Positions 51,206 to 58,469 of a stretch of DNA of 58,469 nt are shown in pieces (position 1 is the stretch's first letter; every line of letters starts with the position of its first letter). The stretch spans positions 1-58,469 of the forward strand of contig PUMD01000031.1 of the NCBI GenBank assembly GCA_003551215.1. The letters are read 5' to 3'. Below the pieces are notes generated by a model that saw only the letters and a program-made list of their open reading frames with translations, made no database searches and had not been told where the DNA came from. Made by a program: the position numbers and the translations under genes. The stretch comes from Clostridia bacterium. GTDB taxonomy: Bacteria; Bacillota; Sulfobacillia; SLMV01.

Positions 51206-52591
51206 ATGGGGTTTCCGGTGAAACAGGGCCAGCGGATGGAGGTTCGGGTTGAGGACCTTGGTCATAAAGGAGACGGAGTGGCCCGGCATGATGACTACGT
51301 GATTTTTGTTCCTGGTGCTTTACCGGGTGAAGTTCTCGAGGTTGAGGTCACCTCTGTGGGCAGCTCCTTTGCTCGCGGCAGGCCGGTGCATATCCTGTGC
51401 AGTGCACCTGCTCGCATCTCGCCTCCATGCGAAGTCTTTGACCGCTGCGGTGGTTGCCAGCTGCAGCATTTGAAGTACAGTGCTCAACTGGGCTACAAGA
51501 TGCAGTGGGTCAAACAAGCACTGGCCAAAATCGCCGGAGTCAAAGCGACAGAACTGAACGATACTCTACCCTCGCACAGTCCCTATGCTTACCGCACCCG
51601 GATGCGTTTCTCTCTCGACTACGAACAGGGTCCCGTTTTGGGGTTCTATCAGGCTGGAGGGAAAAGGGTGATAGATGTTGAGCAATGTCCCCTTCAATCA
51701 ACGAGAGCTAACCACCTTCTTTGCTGTCTGCGTCGGCATATTTTGCAGCGTGTCACCCGCGAAAAAACAGTCCAAATCATCGAGCAGACCCGTGATATTT
51801 CCATCAGGAACCTTGGCAGGCAGTGTATGGTGGTACTGAGGTTGCGGAACAACACCGCGCAGGCTGCCGCGGGAGAGTTGGCTGACAGACTGTGGGGCTC
51901 AGCTCCCGACTACCTGACATCAGTTACCCTGCTGAGAGATTTGCCTTCTGGAGAGCCCGAGATTGTGAGTGTCAGGGGGGCTGAACGCGTCCACTGGCGT
52001 TTTGCAGGGCTGCAGGTAGTAACGTCCCCTTCGGCTTTTACGCAGGTCAATGTGGAAACCGCGAGACAACTGTATGATCTAATCTTACAAGAAGCGGGTT
52101 TCTTGCCCGAAGATGAGGTTATCGAGCTTTACAGCGGAACAGGTCTGTTGACAGCATTGATGGCACCGTTGGTCTCGCGCATATATGCAGTTGATGCGGA
52201 AAAGGCAGCAGTAGCGGATGCTCGGGAAATAGCCAGGACAAATGGTGTCGATGATACAGTGTCGTTTTACCCCGCTGATGCGGCTGAAGGATTTTCCCGT
52301 CTGCTGAGGAGAGGGGTTAGTCCCAATATTGTTGTGCTCGACCCACCACGGGCAGGGTGTGCTGGTGCAGTCAGAAAACAGCTTGCCAGCTGTGCGGCGA
52401 GGAAGATCATCTACGTATCCTGCAACTTCGGTACCTGGGCTCGGGACGTCGGGGAACTGGTTGATGCCGGTTGGTCCCTAGACAGTGTGTTTCCGGTAGA
52501 TATGTTCCCACAGACATGTAACGTTGAAATAGTATCATTTCTTGTCAGACCTCGCTCTGACGAAAAATCAAACGATTCCCCCCTTGTGTAG
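51206..52591 (+). CDS. 23S rRNA (uracil-5-)-methyltransferase, TrmA/RumA family
   Basis: This 461-residue RNA m5U methyltransferase has an N-terminal TRAM domain (EVRVEDLGHKGDGVARHDDY, VIFVPGALPGEVLEVEV), an iron-sulfur cluster motif CEVFDRCGGCQLQHL and the methyltransferase core. Motif I is ELYSGTGLLTALMAP. VLDPPRAGC and the catalytic cysteine in IIYVSCNFGTWARD follow. Bacillota often carry two or three paralogues (RlmCD-like), so RlmD, RlmC or RlmCD cannot be told apart. The ATG has AGGGGG 9 nt upstream. Confidence 0.92.
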   Translation: MGFPVKQGQRMEVRVEDLGHKGDGVARHDDYVIFVPGALPGEVLEVEVTSVGSSFARGRPVHILCSAPARISPPCEVFDRCGGCQLQHLKYSAQLGYKMQWVKQALAKIAGVKATELNDTLPSHSPYAYRTRMRFSLDYEQGPVLGFYQAGGKRVIDVEQCPLQSTRANHLLCCLRRHILQRVTREKTVQIIEQTRDISIRNLGRQCMVVLRLRNNTAQAAAGELADRLWGSAPDYLTSVTLLRDLPSGEPEIVSVRGAERVHWRFAGLQVVTSPSAFTQVNVETARQLYDLILQEAGFLPEDEVIELYSGTGLLTALMAPLVSRIYAVDAEKAAVADAREIARTNGVDDTVSFYPADAAEGFSRLLRRGVSPNIVVLDPPRAGCAGAVRKQLASCAARKIIYVSCNFGTWARDVGELVDAGWSLDSVFPVDMFPQTCNVEIVSFLVRPRSDEKSNDSPLV

Positions 52592-52625
52592 GGTATGGCA
52601 ATGGTGCTTATAATAAGGGTTGCAG

Positions 52626-53768
52626 ATGATAAATGAGCGACGTTTGTCCGCATCCAATAAGATCAAATGGGTTACCGCACCAGTCAGACGCCTAGAGGAG
52701 ACAAAAAGACGGCTGCAGCGGCGTAGATTACTGGGGCTTTATCCTCCGTTTGTTCCATATACACCCGAGGAACGTACCAACCCCGAGACGGTCATGCAGG
52801 ATGCCAAAAGCACATTAGTGATAGCGGTACCGTACTGGCATCCCTCCGGAGAAGCAGACCAGGAAAGCTGGACAAACCACAACTATCCAATTAGCAGGAG
52901 CGCCTGGGGAGCAGACTATCATCAAGTGGTCCTTGACATCTTGCAGGCACTGCTGGTAGAGATGATTGGCCCGAAGGCGGCTGACAGAGCCCATGTTCAG
53001 GTGGATTCAGGTCCCCTGCAGGAGCGTGCCTTTGCCCAGTCGCTCGACCTGGGGATCCTTAAGGCCAACGGTTGCATTTACGTTGAACCCTTTGGTTCGT
53101 GGGTCTTTTTGGGTATAGCTGTGACTGACCGACCGCTTATAATTGAGGGCAATGCAACTTGGCTGGAATCTGAGACAAACTGCTATGACTGCCAAAAATG
53201 CATTGCAGCCTGTCCTACTGGCGCGCTTGTCGCTCCATATCGCATAAACTGGTACAGGTGCCTATCTTACCTTACTCAGAAACGCGGTTTTCTTCCCAGG
53301 GCCCTGCGTCGAGCCATAGGCGGTCGCCTGTTTGGCTGTGACACGTGTCAGCTGGTCTGTCCCGACAACCGTTCTGATACGCAGGGTTTGGTCGCATTTG
53401 CTCCGGATGAGAGTGATATCCGACCTGAGCTGACCGATATTCTAAAGATGAACGACAGCCAGTTCAAAAAAGCCTATGGAAACAAGAGTTTTGCATGGCG
53501 CGGCCGGAGAACACTTCAGCGGAACGCACTCATTGCTTTGGGAAATACCGCAGGCGCAGAATGTTTGCAGCAGATCGCTGCGTGTCTTAGCGACAGACGG
53601 CCCGTAATCCGAGGACATGCCGCGTGGGCCCTAGGTAGAATTGCTGAGAGAAACTGCCGCAGCCTTGGTGCCAAAATCTCGCGACAAATATCGGCGCTTG
53701 CATGCTCCGATGAAGATCGGCAGGTCAGGAAGGAAGCCGAAGCGGTTGCAGATATTCTGGCTACATGA
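52626..53768 (+). CDS. queG: Epoxyqueuosine reductase QueG-like
   Basis: QueG reduces epoxyqueuosine to queuosine in tRNA using cobalamin and two [4Fe-4S] clusters. The 380-residue protein has the DUF1730 domain (LVIAVPYWHPSG; VQVDSGPLQERAFAQSLDLG with the catalytic aspartate). Two ferredoxin motifs follow: CYDCQKCIAACPTGAL near 190 and CDTCQLVCPDN near 240. C-terminal HEAT-like repeats are RNALIALGNT and RGHAAWALGRIAER. The ATG at 52626 has AAGGG 6 nt upstream; a TTG 6 nt earlier is possible. Confidence 0.9.
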   Translation: MINERRLSASNKIKWVTAPVRRLEETKRRLQRRRLLGLYPPFVPYTPEERTNPETVMQDAKSTLVIAVPYWHPSGEADQESWTNHNYPISRSAWGADYHQVVLDILQALLVEMIGPKAADRAHVQVDSGPLQERAFAQSLDLGILKANGCIYVEPFGSWVFLGIAVTDRPLIIEGNATWLESETNCYDCQKCIAACPTGALVAPYRINWYRCLSYLTQKRGFLPRALRRAIGGRLFGCDTCQLVCPDNRSDTQGLVAFAPDESDIRPELTDILKMNDSQFKKAYGNKSFAWRGRRTLQRNALIALGNTAGAECLQQIAACLSDRRPVIRGHAAWALGRIAERNCRSLGAKISRQISALACSDEDRQVRKEAEAVADILAT

Positions 53769-54162
53769 CTGGGTTAATCAGTAGTGAAATTGTCATGACT
53801 GCCGTTTTACTGTCGGTTAAATCGCTGTCCAGCTCAGCTGCAGATCATCCTGTTTTGCCGGATGGATCAATTAACATTCGCTAACTCCCGCGCGGTCTGG
53901 TGAGGGCAGCAAGGATACGATTCGCTGAAGTGGAATTGAAAAGTACAGTGGCGCATAACTGTTCACCACTGTCATCTGGCATAATATTCTCAGCGGGAAA
54001 TATGCCGGATGAGCTTTTACTGAGGCGCGCGTCAGGATACATTAATGAAGTACAATGAAGTATCTGGTGGTACGGCCTTTGCTTGTTTAGTCTGATCTCT
54101 TGACTAAAAAGTGGTATAATTGAAACAAGCCGTGAGGAAAAAAGATCGGGAGGGCTGAATCG
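53769..54162. other. Intergenic region upstream of the Ycf35/Ycf46 operon
   Basis: No gene is seen. Near the right end TTTAGTC (54086-54092) and GACTAAA (54102-54108) form an inverted repeat just upstream of a perfect TATAAT (54115-54120). The -35 position (CTGATC, 17 nt from the -10) is poor and lies within the repeat, so the promoter may need an activator or be controlled by a factor that binds the repeat. Transcription would start near 54127. Confidence 0.5.
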
Positions 54163-54975
54163 ATGGCTATCATTGTGGTGGGCGTGGCGGCCATACTGCT
54201 GGTAACTTACCTGGCAGTAGACTACGTTGCCACCCGATACCGCCATAGTCGGAAGTCTATCATGCTCCTTGGCGCCGAGGCAGTATTATCTCTCCTGCTG
54301 GGGCTGTTTCTGGCTCTGAGCCTGGTGGAGCTTCCCTGGTATTACCACGTTGTCTTTGGTCTGGTGATTGCGCTGCCCACGTATGCAGTGTTATCCCTGG
54401 TGACCGTTGAGACGTGGCGCATGTTGAAGCAGGGAAATTCAGATACTGAGCTGAGCCAGATGAGGACCCGTCTGCAGGAGCTGCAGGATGAAGCTGATCG
54501 TCTCGCCTGGCAAATCGATAACCTACGGCGCAAGAAAAAGGCTCTGGAGCAGGAGCACGATGAGGATCTGTTCCGGCAGCGAAAATTGAAAAACGAGATA
54601 GAGCAGTGGCAAAGCGGTGGGGGAATGGAACGCATCCGGAGCCTCCGAGTTGAGGACTGGAATTCGGAACTCTCTCAGCTGTCCACAGATCAGCTGCAGA
54701 AGAGAAAAAAGGAATTGGAATATGAGATTAATAAACCCAAAAACAGCGATCAGTACGATTCTTTGAAGGTTCAGATCGCGCTGGTAGATCTGGAGCTTTT
54801 AAACCGCAAGATGAGAGAACCAAATAAGGAACTTCGCGAGCTGAAGGAATCCGTTGAAAAGAGGGAGTCTCGCAGAAGTGAGGTAAATGGTGAAATACAG
54901 CAGCTGGATCAGCAGATCAGAGTGACGGTTCGGGACAGAGGAAGCACCTCAAGGAAAAAAGTGGAGCTAAAATAG
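54163..54975 (+). CDS. Membrane protein with long cytoplasmic coiled coil, unknown function
   Basis: This 270-residue protein has membrane segments at about 2-22 (IIVVGVAAILLVTYLAVDYV), 32-54 (IMLLGAEAVLSLLLGLFLAL) and 60-82 (YHVVFGLVIALPTYAVLSLV). Heptad-rich helices follow at about 94-160 and 175-250, with a basic tail. I know no family. The ATG has GGGAGGG 8 nt upstream. It is the first gene of the operon with the Ycf35-like and AAA proteins, and could anchor them to the membrane; that is inference. Confidence 0.82.
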   Translation: MAIIVVGVAAILLVTYLAVDYVATRYRHSRKSIMLLGAEAVLSLLLGLFLALSLVELPWYYHVVFGLVIALPTYAVLSLVTVETWRMLKQGNSDTELSQMRTRLQELQDEADRLAWQIDNLRRKKKALEQEHDEDLFRQRKLKNEIEQWQSGGGMERIRSLRVEDWNSELSQLSTDQLQKRKKELEYEINKPKNSDQYDSLKVQIALVDLELLNRKMREPNKELRELKESVEKRESRRSEVNGEIQQLDQQIRVTVRDRGSTSRKKVELK

Positions 54976-54992
54976 ACAGGGAAGGGAGGGTA

Positions 54993-55017
54993 CTGACCAG
55001 ACAGTATAGCTGGTCAG
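54993..55017 (+). promoter_or_regulatory. Hairpin between Shine-Dalgarno and start of the Ycf35-like gene
   Basis: GGGAGGG (54984-54990) lies 33 nt before the ATG at 55024. In between, CTGACCAG (54993-55000) is an exact inverted repeat of 55010-55017 with a 9-nt loop. If the hairpin forms, 2 + 6 unpaired nt separate the Shine-Dalgarno from the start, the normal distance. Confidence 0.6.
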
Positions 55018-55023
55018 GCTATC

Positions 55024-55464
55024 ATGAGTCATATCAGCACTTACAGCACGGACCTTCAGCTAAATCCTGTTAAAGGAGAGAGAGCAGCCAAGAATGATAC
55101 TTCCTGGCAGCTGTTCCGGGAAGCCTTGGAATCAGTTGCTGAGGAACATGGCGGCTACGTTGATGAGAAGATCTCCAACTACTTTGGCCATGAACGAGAA
55201 TGTACCTTTGCCCTTCGTGTTCCCCAGTTTCAGTATGGGCTTGGTATCGATGTTGATGAAAACACCGGCCGCGTTTCCTTTCTCTACGATTCGTATGGAG
55301 TGCGTGATGAGATCATCGAAACGCTCAAGGATGATGTAAAGCAGACCTTCACCACCCTGGCTGTCAGCCAGGCGCTGAATGACCTGAACTACTCGGTAGA
55401 ATTCGAGGAACAGGTCGATGACGAGACCGAAAGAAAGCGAATTTTGGTAAGAGGGGTGATGTGA
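55024..55464 (+). CDS. Ycf35-like protein (DUF1257)
   Basis: This 146-residue protein begins MSHISTYSTDLQL, continues with SWQLFREALESVAEEHGG, and has the C-terminal half TFTTLAVSQALNDLNYSVEF followed by KRILVRGVM. This layout matches DUF1257, whose best-known member is Ycf35 of algal plastids and cyanobacteria: an N-terminal MSH start, a beta-sheet domain reading GLGIDVDENTGRVSFLYD, and a helix then strand at the end. The function of the family is unknown. No membrane segment is seen. It ends in a 1-nt overlap with the next gene. Confidence 0.72.
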   Translation: MSHISTYSTDLQLNPVKGERAAKNDTSWQLFREALESVAEEHGGYVDEKISNYFGHERECTFALRVPQFQYGLGIDVDENTGRVSFLYDSYGVRDEIIETLKDDVKQTFTTLAVSQALNDLNYSVEFEEQVDDETERKRILVRGVM

Positions 55465-55703
55465 TGCCCCGCCAGGTTGATGTTGAAATAACCAGCGATG
55501 GTAAACTGCATCTTGAGTTCACCGGTTTTCCGGGAGAAGAATGTTTCGATGAGGCAGAGAAAATTCAGAAACTCCTGGCAGGTCTTGGTGTGCATGTAAA
55601 CGTTGATGATATACAGCGCAAGCCGGGTGGACAGATCGAGGCCGAAATAGGTCTCGATGAGAAAAGGGAGGAGAAGATTCCCACACAGGAGGGAAAGAAC
55701 TGA
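55464..55703 (+). CDS. DUF2997-like small protein (copy 1)
   Basis: This 79-residue protein starts with the strand VDVEITSDGKLHLEFTGFPG, then a helix ECFDEAEKIQKLLAGLG and a strand VHVNVDD, and ends in a charged tail. DUF2997 proteins share this strand-helix plan and lie beside DUF1257 genes in cyanobacteria. The ATG at 55464 has GAGGGG 7 nt upstream and overlaps the preceding stop by 1 nt. Function unknown. Confidence 0.7.
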   Translation: MPRQVDVEITSDGKLHLEFTGFPGEECFDEAEKIQKLLAGLGVHVNVDDIQRKPGGQIEAEIGLDEKREEKIPTQEGKN

Positions 55704-55719
55704 CCCGGGAGGGGATGAA

Positions 55720-55935
55720 ATGCCTGCCCGCAGCGGTAGCGCCAAACAAACAAATGCTCTACTGCGTTCTCTGACCGGAGATGAGCAGAGTATGCTGGAG
55801 ATTACAGTAAGCAAGGATGGGACCTTGCATATCTACGAAGCCTATTCACAGCACGAAACTGAACAGTTGATAGCCAGGCTCAAAAACATGGGTATACAGG
55901 TGGAGATATTGTCCTCACCTTCACCCTGTGGCTGA
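55720..55935 (+). CDS. DUF2997-like small protein (copy 2, divergent)
   Basis: This 71-residue protein begins at an ATG with GGGAGGGG 5 nt upstream. After a 28-residue polar start it repeats the plan of the preceding protein: LEITVSKDGTLHIYEA, then HETEQLIARLKNMGIQVEIL. The strand and the DG-x-LH motif line up with copy 1, so the two are probably paralogues. It ends with SSPSPCG, a lone cysteine near the C-terminus. I infer it partners the same AAA protein. Confidence 0.65.
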   Translation: MPARSGSAKQTNALLRSLTGDEQSMLEITVSKDGTLHIYEAYSQHETEQLIARLKNMGIQVEILSSPSPCG

Positions 55936-55964
55936 GCTGTCGATAGAAGGGGGGTCGTACGGTA

Positions 55965-57683
55965 GTGAGTGTTCCTGATATCCAAGGACTGGATGACGGG
56001 TGGATATCGGAGGGGTTGCTGAAAAGACGCAGCAATTATTCACCAGTTATCCTTTTCGAGACTACCGACCCCAAGCGACTGGAGCAACTTAAGAGGTTTG
56101 TCCTCACCCGGGAATCGTGCAAGGACTACTCCAGGGTTATGGTCTATGACCAGTGGCGCGGCCTGTTTAAGCTGGAGGAGGAGGGTGGACAGCTGGTCAG
56201 TACAGACTATCAGCGCCAGCAACCAGATACTGCTTTGGGTCGACGGGTGGTAGGTGGAGGTGACGGTTCCACGAGCCGCCAACAGCTGGCGCATGTGAAA
56301 TCGGTCCTCAAGGAAGTTGATGGAAAACTGAAAGAAGAAAAAACCTTGTTTATCATACAGAACCTGTCGGAAAACCGGGAGTGGGAAACGGGACTGCAGG
56401 CTGCCTTACGCTCATGGGCCACAGACAGTGAACTTATAACCAAGGGTTCTACGATTTTTCTGCAGACCGCAGATGTGGATTCACTTCTGGACGAGTTCAC
56501 CAAGGAACTTGTGGTGGTTCTGGACGTCGACCCTTCCTCAGAAGCTGAACGAAGATACATCATAGAAACAATAGCCCGGGAGCTCGATATCGAGCTTTAT
56601 CATCAGAAGCTGGCTGAGCTTGTCCTGGCCACAGCTGGTTTGAACTTGCATCAACTGGAGAGCATCATCCTGGAGTCCTATTTTTCCGAACATCAGTTCA
56701 ATGTGGGTAAAGTCAAAGATCTGAAATCTGAGCTGGTCAAGAAATCAGGAACCCTGGAAATAAGGGAACCGCAGTACAGCTTCCTCGATGTGGGTGGTTA
56801 TCAGGTTATTAAGGACTTTGTTCGCAAGTATATCATAAACGTCCTGGAGAATACGGAAAGAGCAGATCATTTTTCTCTTCCCCTGCCTAAAGGTATATTG
56901 TTCTTTGGGCCTCCGGGAACGGGCAAGAGTCTTTTCGCCAATGCCCTTGCCAGCGAAATTCAGCTGCCGTTTATCCGGCTGCTCACGGAGAACATTTACT
57001 CAAAATGGTTCGGTGAATCGGGGCAACGCATGAAGAACGCTATTCAGATGGCGGAGAAGATGTCTCCGGCTATCGTGTTCATAGATGAGATAGACCGATT
57101 CGGCAAGCGTTCATCCGGTTATGGGGACTCGGCCAGCGCAGAGAGTAAAAGAGTCTTCTCCCAATTTCTCGAGTGGCTTGGTGAGCCAGACAGGCAGGCC
57201 ATAGTGGTGGGGACGACGAATGTAACCGAGCAGCTGGATGAGGCTTTCTTGCGGACAGGCAGGTTTGATTACAAGATTCCATTTCTGTATCCCGGTGATG
57301 AGGCCCGTATAGAGGTTCTGGCGGTCCATTTGGGCTTGATGGATGGAAGCACTAAGAAGAAGGCTCCGGTGGCTCTGGATGATGAAGAGGTAGTCGAATT
57401 TCTCCGCGAGGAGATAGTTCCCAGGACTCAGCATTTTTCCTGCGCAGAGCTTGAAGAGCTGGTCCTGCGGGCAAAGCGGATTTCCTTTGATAGAGATACC
57501 TCTGCGCTGGAACCGAAGGATTTCATAGAAGCTGCCAGGACCTTTCGGATAGATCAGCGCCAGAGAAAGCGGACAATTCGCGACATGATGTCTCAGGCTC
57601 AGAGTTTCACCGATGATCAGCAGTTTCTCGATACGCTGGAAGAAGAGATGGAGGTTTCTGTGGAAATAGTGTCTGATGATTAG
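55965..57683 (+). CDS. Ycf46-like AAA+ ATPase
   Basis: This 572-residue protein has an N-terminal RecA-like domain (about 25-195: SPVILFETTDPKRLEQLKRF; STIFLQTADVDSLLDEFTKEL) without a P-loop, a helical lid-like region (about 200-265), and a full AAA+ module. Walker A is GPPGTGKSLF at about 315-324, the pore loop KWFGESG follows, Walker B is VFIDEIDRF at about 371-379, sensor 1 VGTTNV, and the arginine finger region is FLRTGRFD. This degenerate-plus-active layout is that of Ycf46 of plastids and cyanobacteria. It resembles FtsH/p97-type AAA unfoldases without a protease domain. The GTG start has GGGGGG about 12 nt upstream. A strong terminator follows. Confidence 0.88.
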   Translation: MSVPDIQGLDDGWISEGLLKRRSNYSPVILFETTDPKRLEQLKRFVLTRESCKDYSRVMVYDQWRGLFKLEEEGGQLVSTDYQRQQPDTALGRRVVGGGDGSTSRQQLAHVKSVLKEVDGKLKEEKTLFIIQNLSENREWETGLQAALRSWATDSELITKGSTIFLQTADVDSLLDEFTKELVVVLDVDPSSEAERRYIIETIARELDIELYHQKLAELVLATAGLNLHQLESIILESYFSEHQFNVGKVKDLKSELVKKSGTLEIREPQYSFLDVGGYQVIKDFVRKYIINVLENTERADHFSLPLPKGILFFGPPGTGKSLFANALASEIQLPFIRLLTENIYSKWFGESGQRMKNAIQMAEKMSPAIVFIDEIDRFGKRSSGYGDSASAESKRVFSQFLEWLGEPDRQAIVVGTTNVTEQLDEAFLRTGRFDYKIPFLYPGDEARIEVLAVHLGLMDGSTKKKAPVALDDEEVVEFLREEIVPRTQHFSCAELEELVLRAKRISFDRDTSALEPKDFIEAARTFRIDQRQRKRTIRDMMSQAQSFTDDQQFLDTLEEEMEVSVEIVSDD

Positions 57684-57721
57684 GGTAAAGGTCCAGCCAG
57701 TCTGGCGGCTGGACCTTTACC
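57684..57721 (+). terminator. Strong hairpin terminator of the Ycf35/Ycf46 operon
   Basis: A perfect 15-bp stem (57684-57698 with 57707-57721; arms GGTAAAGGTCCAGCC and its complement) with an 8-nt loop begins 1 nt after the AAA stop codon. A-tract and T-tract lie inside the stem base (AAAGG/CCTTT), so it can act in both directions. Confidence 0.85.
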
Positions 57722-58341
57722 TCGCAGCGGTGAATAGGTCTCATCCCAGCAATGTCCAGGTCAGGGTTTGAGGGGATACTCCAAACTCGCTTCAAACTTC
57801 AACGAGCTGCCTTCCTTGCCAGCCATGCTCATATTGACATTGATCTGGGAGGTATCTCTGGTCGCCAGTTTATCGCTGCTTTGCTCGAGGATCTCGCATA
57901 TGCCATCTCCCTGGCAGTTTCCAGGAACACTCATTTGCTGGCCTTTTCTTATGCATTCACCGTCTTCGGTGAGATTACACTTGGAAAGTAGTAGACTTCT
58001 CCACTGCTACCATCCTCTCTGACCGGCTCTGGCGCCGGGGAAAACGAGCAAGATTTTGACGGCAAATCCATCTCAACTTCGTCGGTCCCGGGGGTCTACG
58101 GGCCCTTGAGTTTGCTGCCGACGCAATACTGAGTCTCTAAAACGGTGACCAGCCTGCCGCAGCAGACGACAAACGCCTATGCCTGCCCATCTGGCAGGAG
58201 TGAGTCTTCCCATCGACTGCCCGATACTTGCCGGTTAACCGATCTTCACCCCCCTATAAAAGCTGAATAGCCGCATAACAAGGGGCCAGATGGCCTTTTT
58301 TGTGATAATACCTTGTCTAATGACATATATCCTATATCCCC
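57722..58341. other. Gene-poor end region with two tiny minus-strand frames
   Basis: No convincing gene is seen. On the minus strand a 40-residue frame (57949-58071, MDLPSKSCSFSPAPEPVRED...) is followed 14 nt later by a 57-residue frame (57761-57934, MSVPGNCQGDGICEILEQSS ... SLKFEASLEYPLKP) with a weak AAGG ribosome-binding site. Both read like protein but match no family; they may be remnants of one frameshifted gene. A short GGCC/GGCC hairpin followed by TTTTTT lies at 58284-58301. Confidence 0.3.
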
Positions 58342-58370
58342 TTGTAATGCTATCATATTGAGGATATAAT
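58342..58370 (+). promoter_or_regulatory. Promoter of the gene at the right edge
   Basis: TTGTAA (58342-58347), a 17-nt spacer and perfect TATAAT (58365-58370), about 30 nt before the GTG start at 58401. The surrounding DNA is clearly AT-richer than the genes to the left. Confidence 0.6.
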
Positions 58371-58400
58371 TGTCTCAGTACCCGGATTGGAGTGATACTC

Positions 58401-58469
58401 GTGTTCGTCAAAAAGTCCTGGAGCGAATACAACGGCAAAAAGTACGTCTCCCATCACATCGCCCGCGGC
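58401..58469 (+). CDS. N-terminus of a probable IS1634/IS4-type transposase (partial)
   Basis: Twenty-three codons are visible from a GTG with GGAG 8 nt upstream: MFVKKSWSEYNGKKYVSHHI then ARG. The pattern of a short basic strand, GKKY and a further strand resembles the beginning of IS1634-family transposases. If so, the left end of an insertion sequence lies in the AT-richer 58300-58400 stretch; I could not see its inverted repeat without the other end. The call rests on very little sequence. Confidence 0.45.
   Translation, partial: MFVKKSWSEYNGKKYVSHHIARG

Noticed and set aside
57752-57991. 79-codon plus frame after the AAA operon
   Set aside because: No ribosome-binding site and no family-like sequence; the opposite strand reads slightly more protein-like but is also weak.
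1-58469. CRISPR array, rRNA operon, prophage or complete insertion sequence
   Set aside because: I saw no regularly spaced repeats, no rRNA-like stretch and no phage gene set; only an incomplete transposase start lies at the right edge.

Overview
The window looks like chromosome of an anaerobic, spore-forming, Clostridia-type Bacillota, not a plasmid or phage. The signs are a YtrH/YtrI sporulation pair beside dnaE, a SigF/SigG-type sigma factor, an NfnAB flavin-based transhydrogenase, a sodium-pump decarboxylase beta subunit, and the gene order asp23-amaP-nusB-...-folD-xseA-xseB-ispA-[OLE RNA]-oapA-dxs-...-nadK-recN. Most genes face right, Shine-Dalgarno sequences are strong, and GTG and TTG starts are very common. 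The exact species cannot be told from the sequence.

Layout. 1-1.8 kb (minus): a DUF58 protein (cut by the window edge) behind a MoxR ATPase. 2-8 kb: aspartate aminotransferase, MurD, a GlmL/MutL-type ATPase and its unknown partner; then a histidine phosphatase on the minus strand. 9.4-15.7 kb: endonuclease III-like glycosylase, sigma factor, YtrI/YtrH (minus), DnaE, FxsA and tRNA-Leu(CAA). 16-20 kb: an L,D-transpeptidase, a decayed SDR dehydrogenase, an ECF sigma factor and its anti-sigma factor. 20-25.6 kb: polA-mutM-small protein-coaE-lytic transglycosylase-small membrane protein, then tRNA-Leu(CAG). 26-41.4 kb: a long array of asp23, amaP-like, nusB, nfnA, nfnB, folD, xseA, xseB, ispA, OLE RNA, oapA, dxs, an aldolase, an M20 peptidase, nadK and recN, followed by tRNA-Leu(GAG). 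41.6-50.6 kb: methyltransferase, decarboxylase beta subunit, SLH/GH18 protein, creatininase-like protein, thioesterase, old-yellow-enzyme oxidoreductase, class V aminotransferase and Lgt. 50.6-53.8 kb: a structured leader with a 45-residue membrane protein, a TrmA/RumA-family methyltransferase and QueG. 54.1-57.7 kb: a compact operon for a membrane coiled-coil protein, a Ycf35-like (DUF1257) protein, two DUF2997-like small proteins and a Ycf46-like AAA ATPase, closed by a strong terminator. 57.7-58.5 kb: non-coding or decayed DNA and the first codons of a probable transposase.

The two most interesting loci are the OLE RNA/OapA locus (about 33.2-34.6 kb), a large non-coding RNA recognised from synteny and strong local helices, and the Ycf35/DUF2997/Ycf46 operon (54.1-57.7 kb), an AAA ATPase module of unknown function better known from cyanobacteria and plastids. 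Other points are a three-way-junction leader that can sequester the ribosome-binding site of a tiny membrane protein (50.6-50.9 kb), a hairpin between a Shine-Dalgarno and its start codon (54.98-55.02 kb), and a GlmL-type ATPase with no mutase nearby. All function calls rest on reading the sequence and family knowledge; no database search was run.
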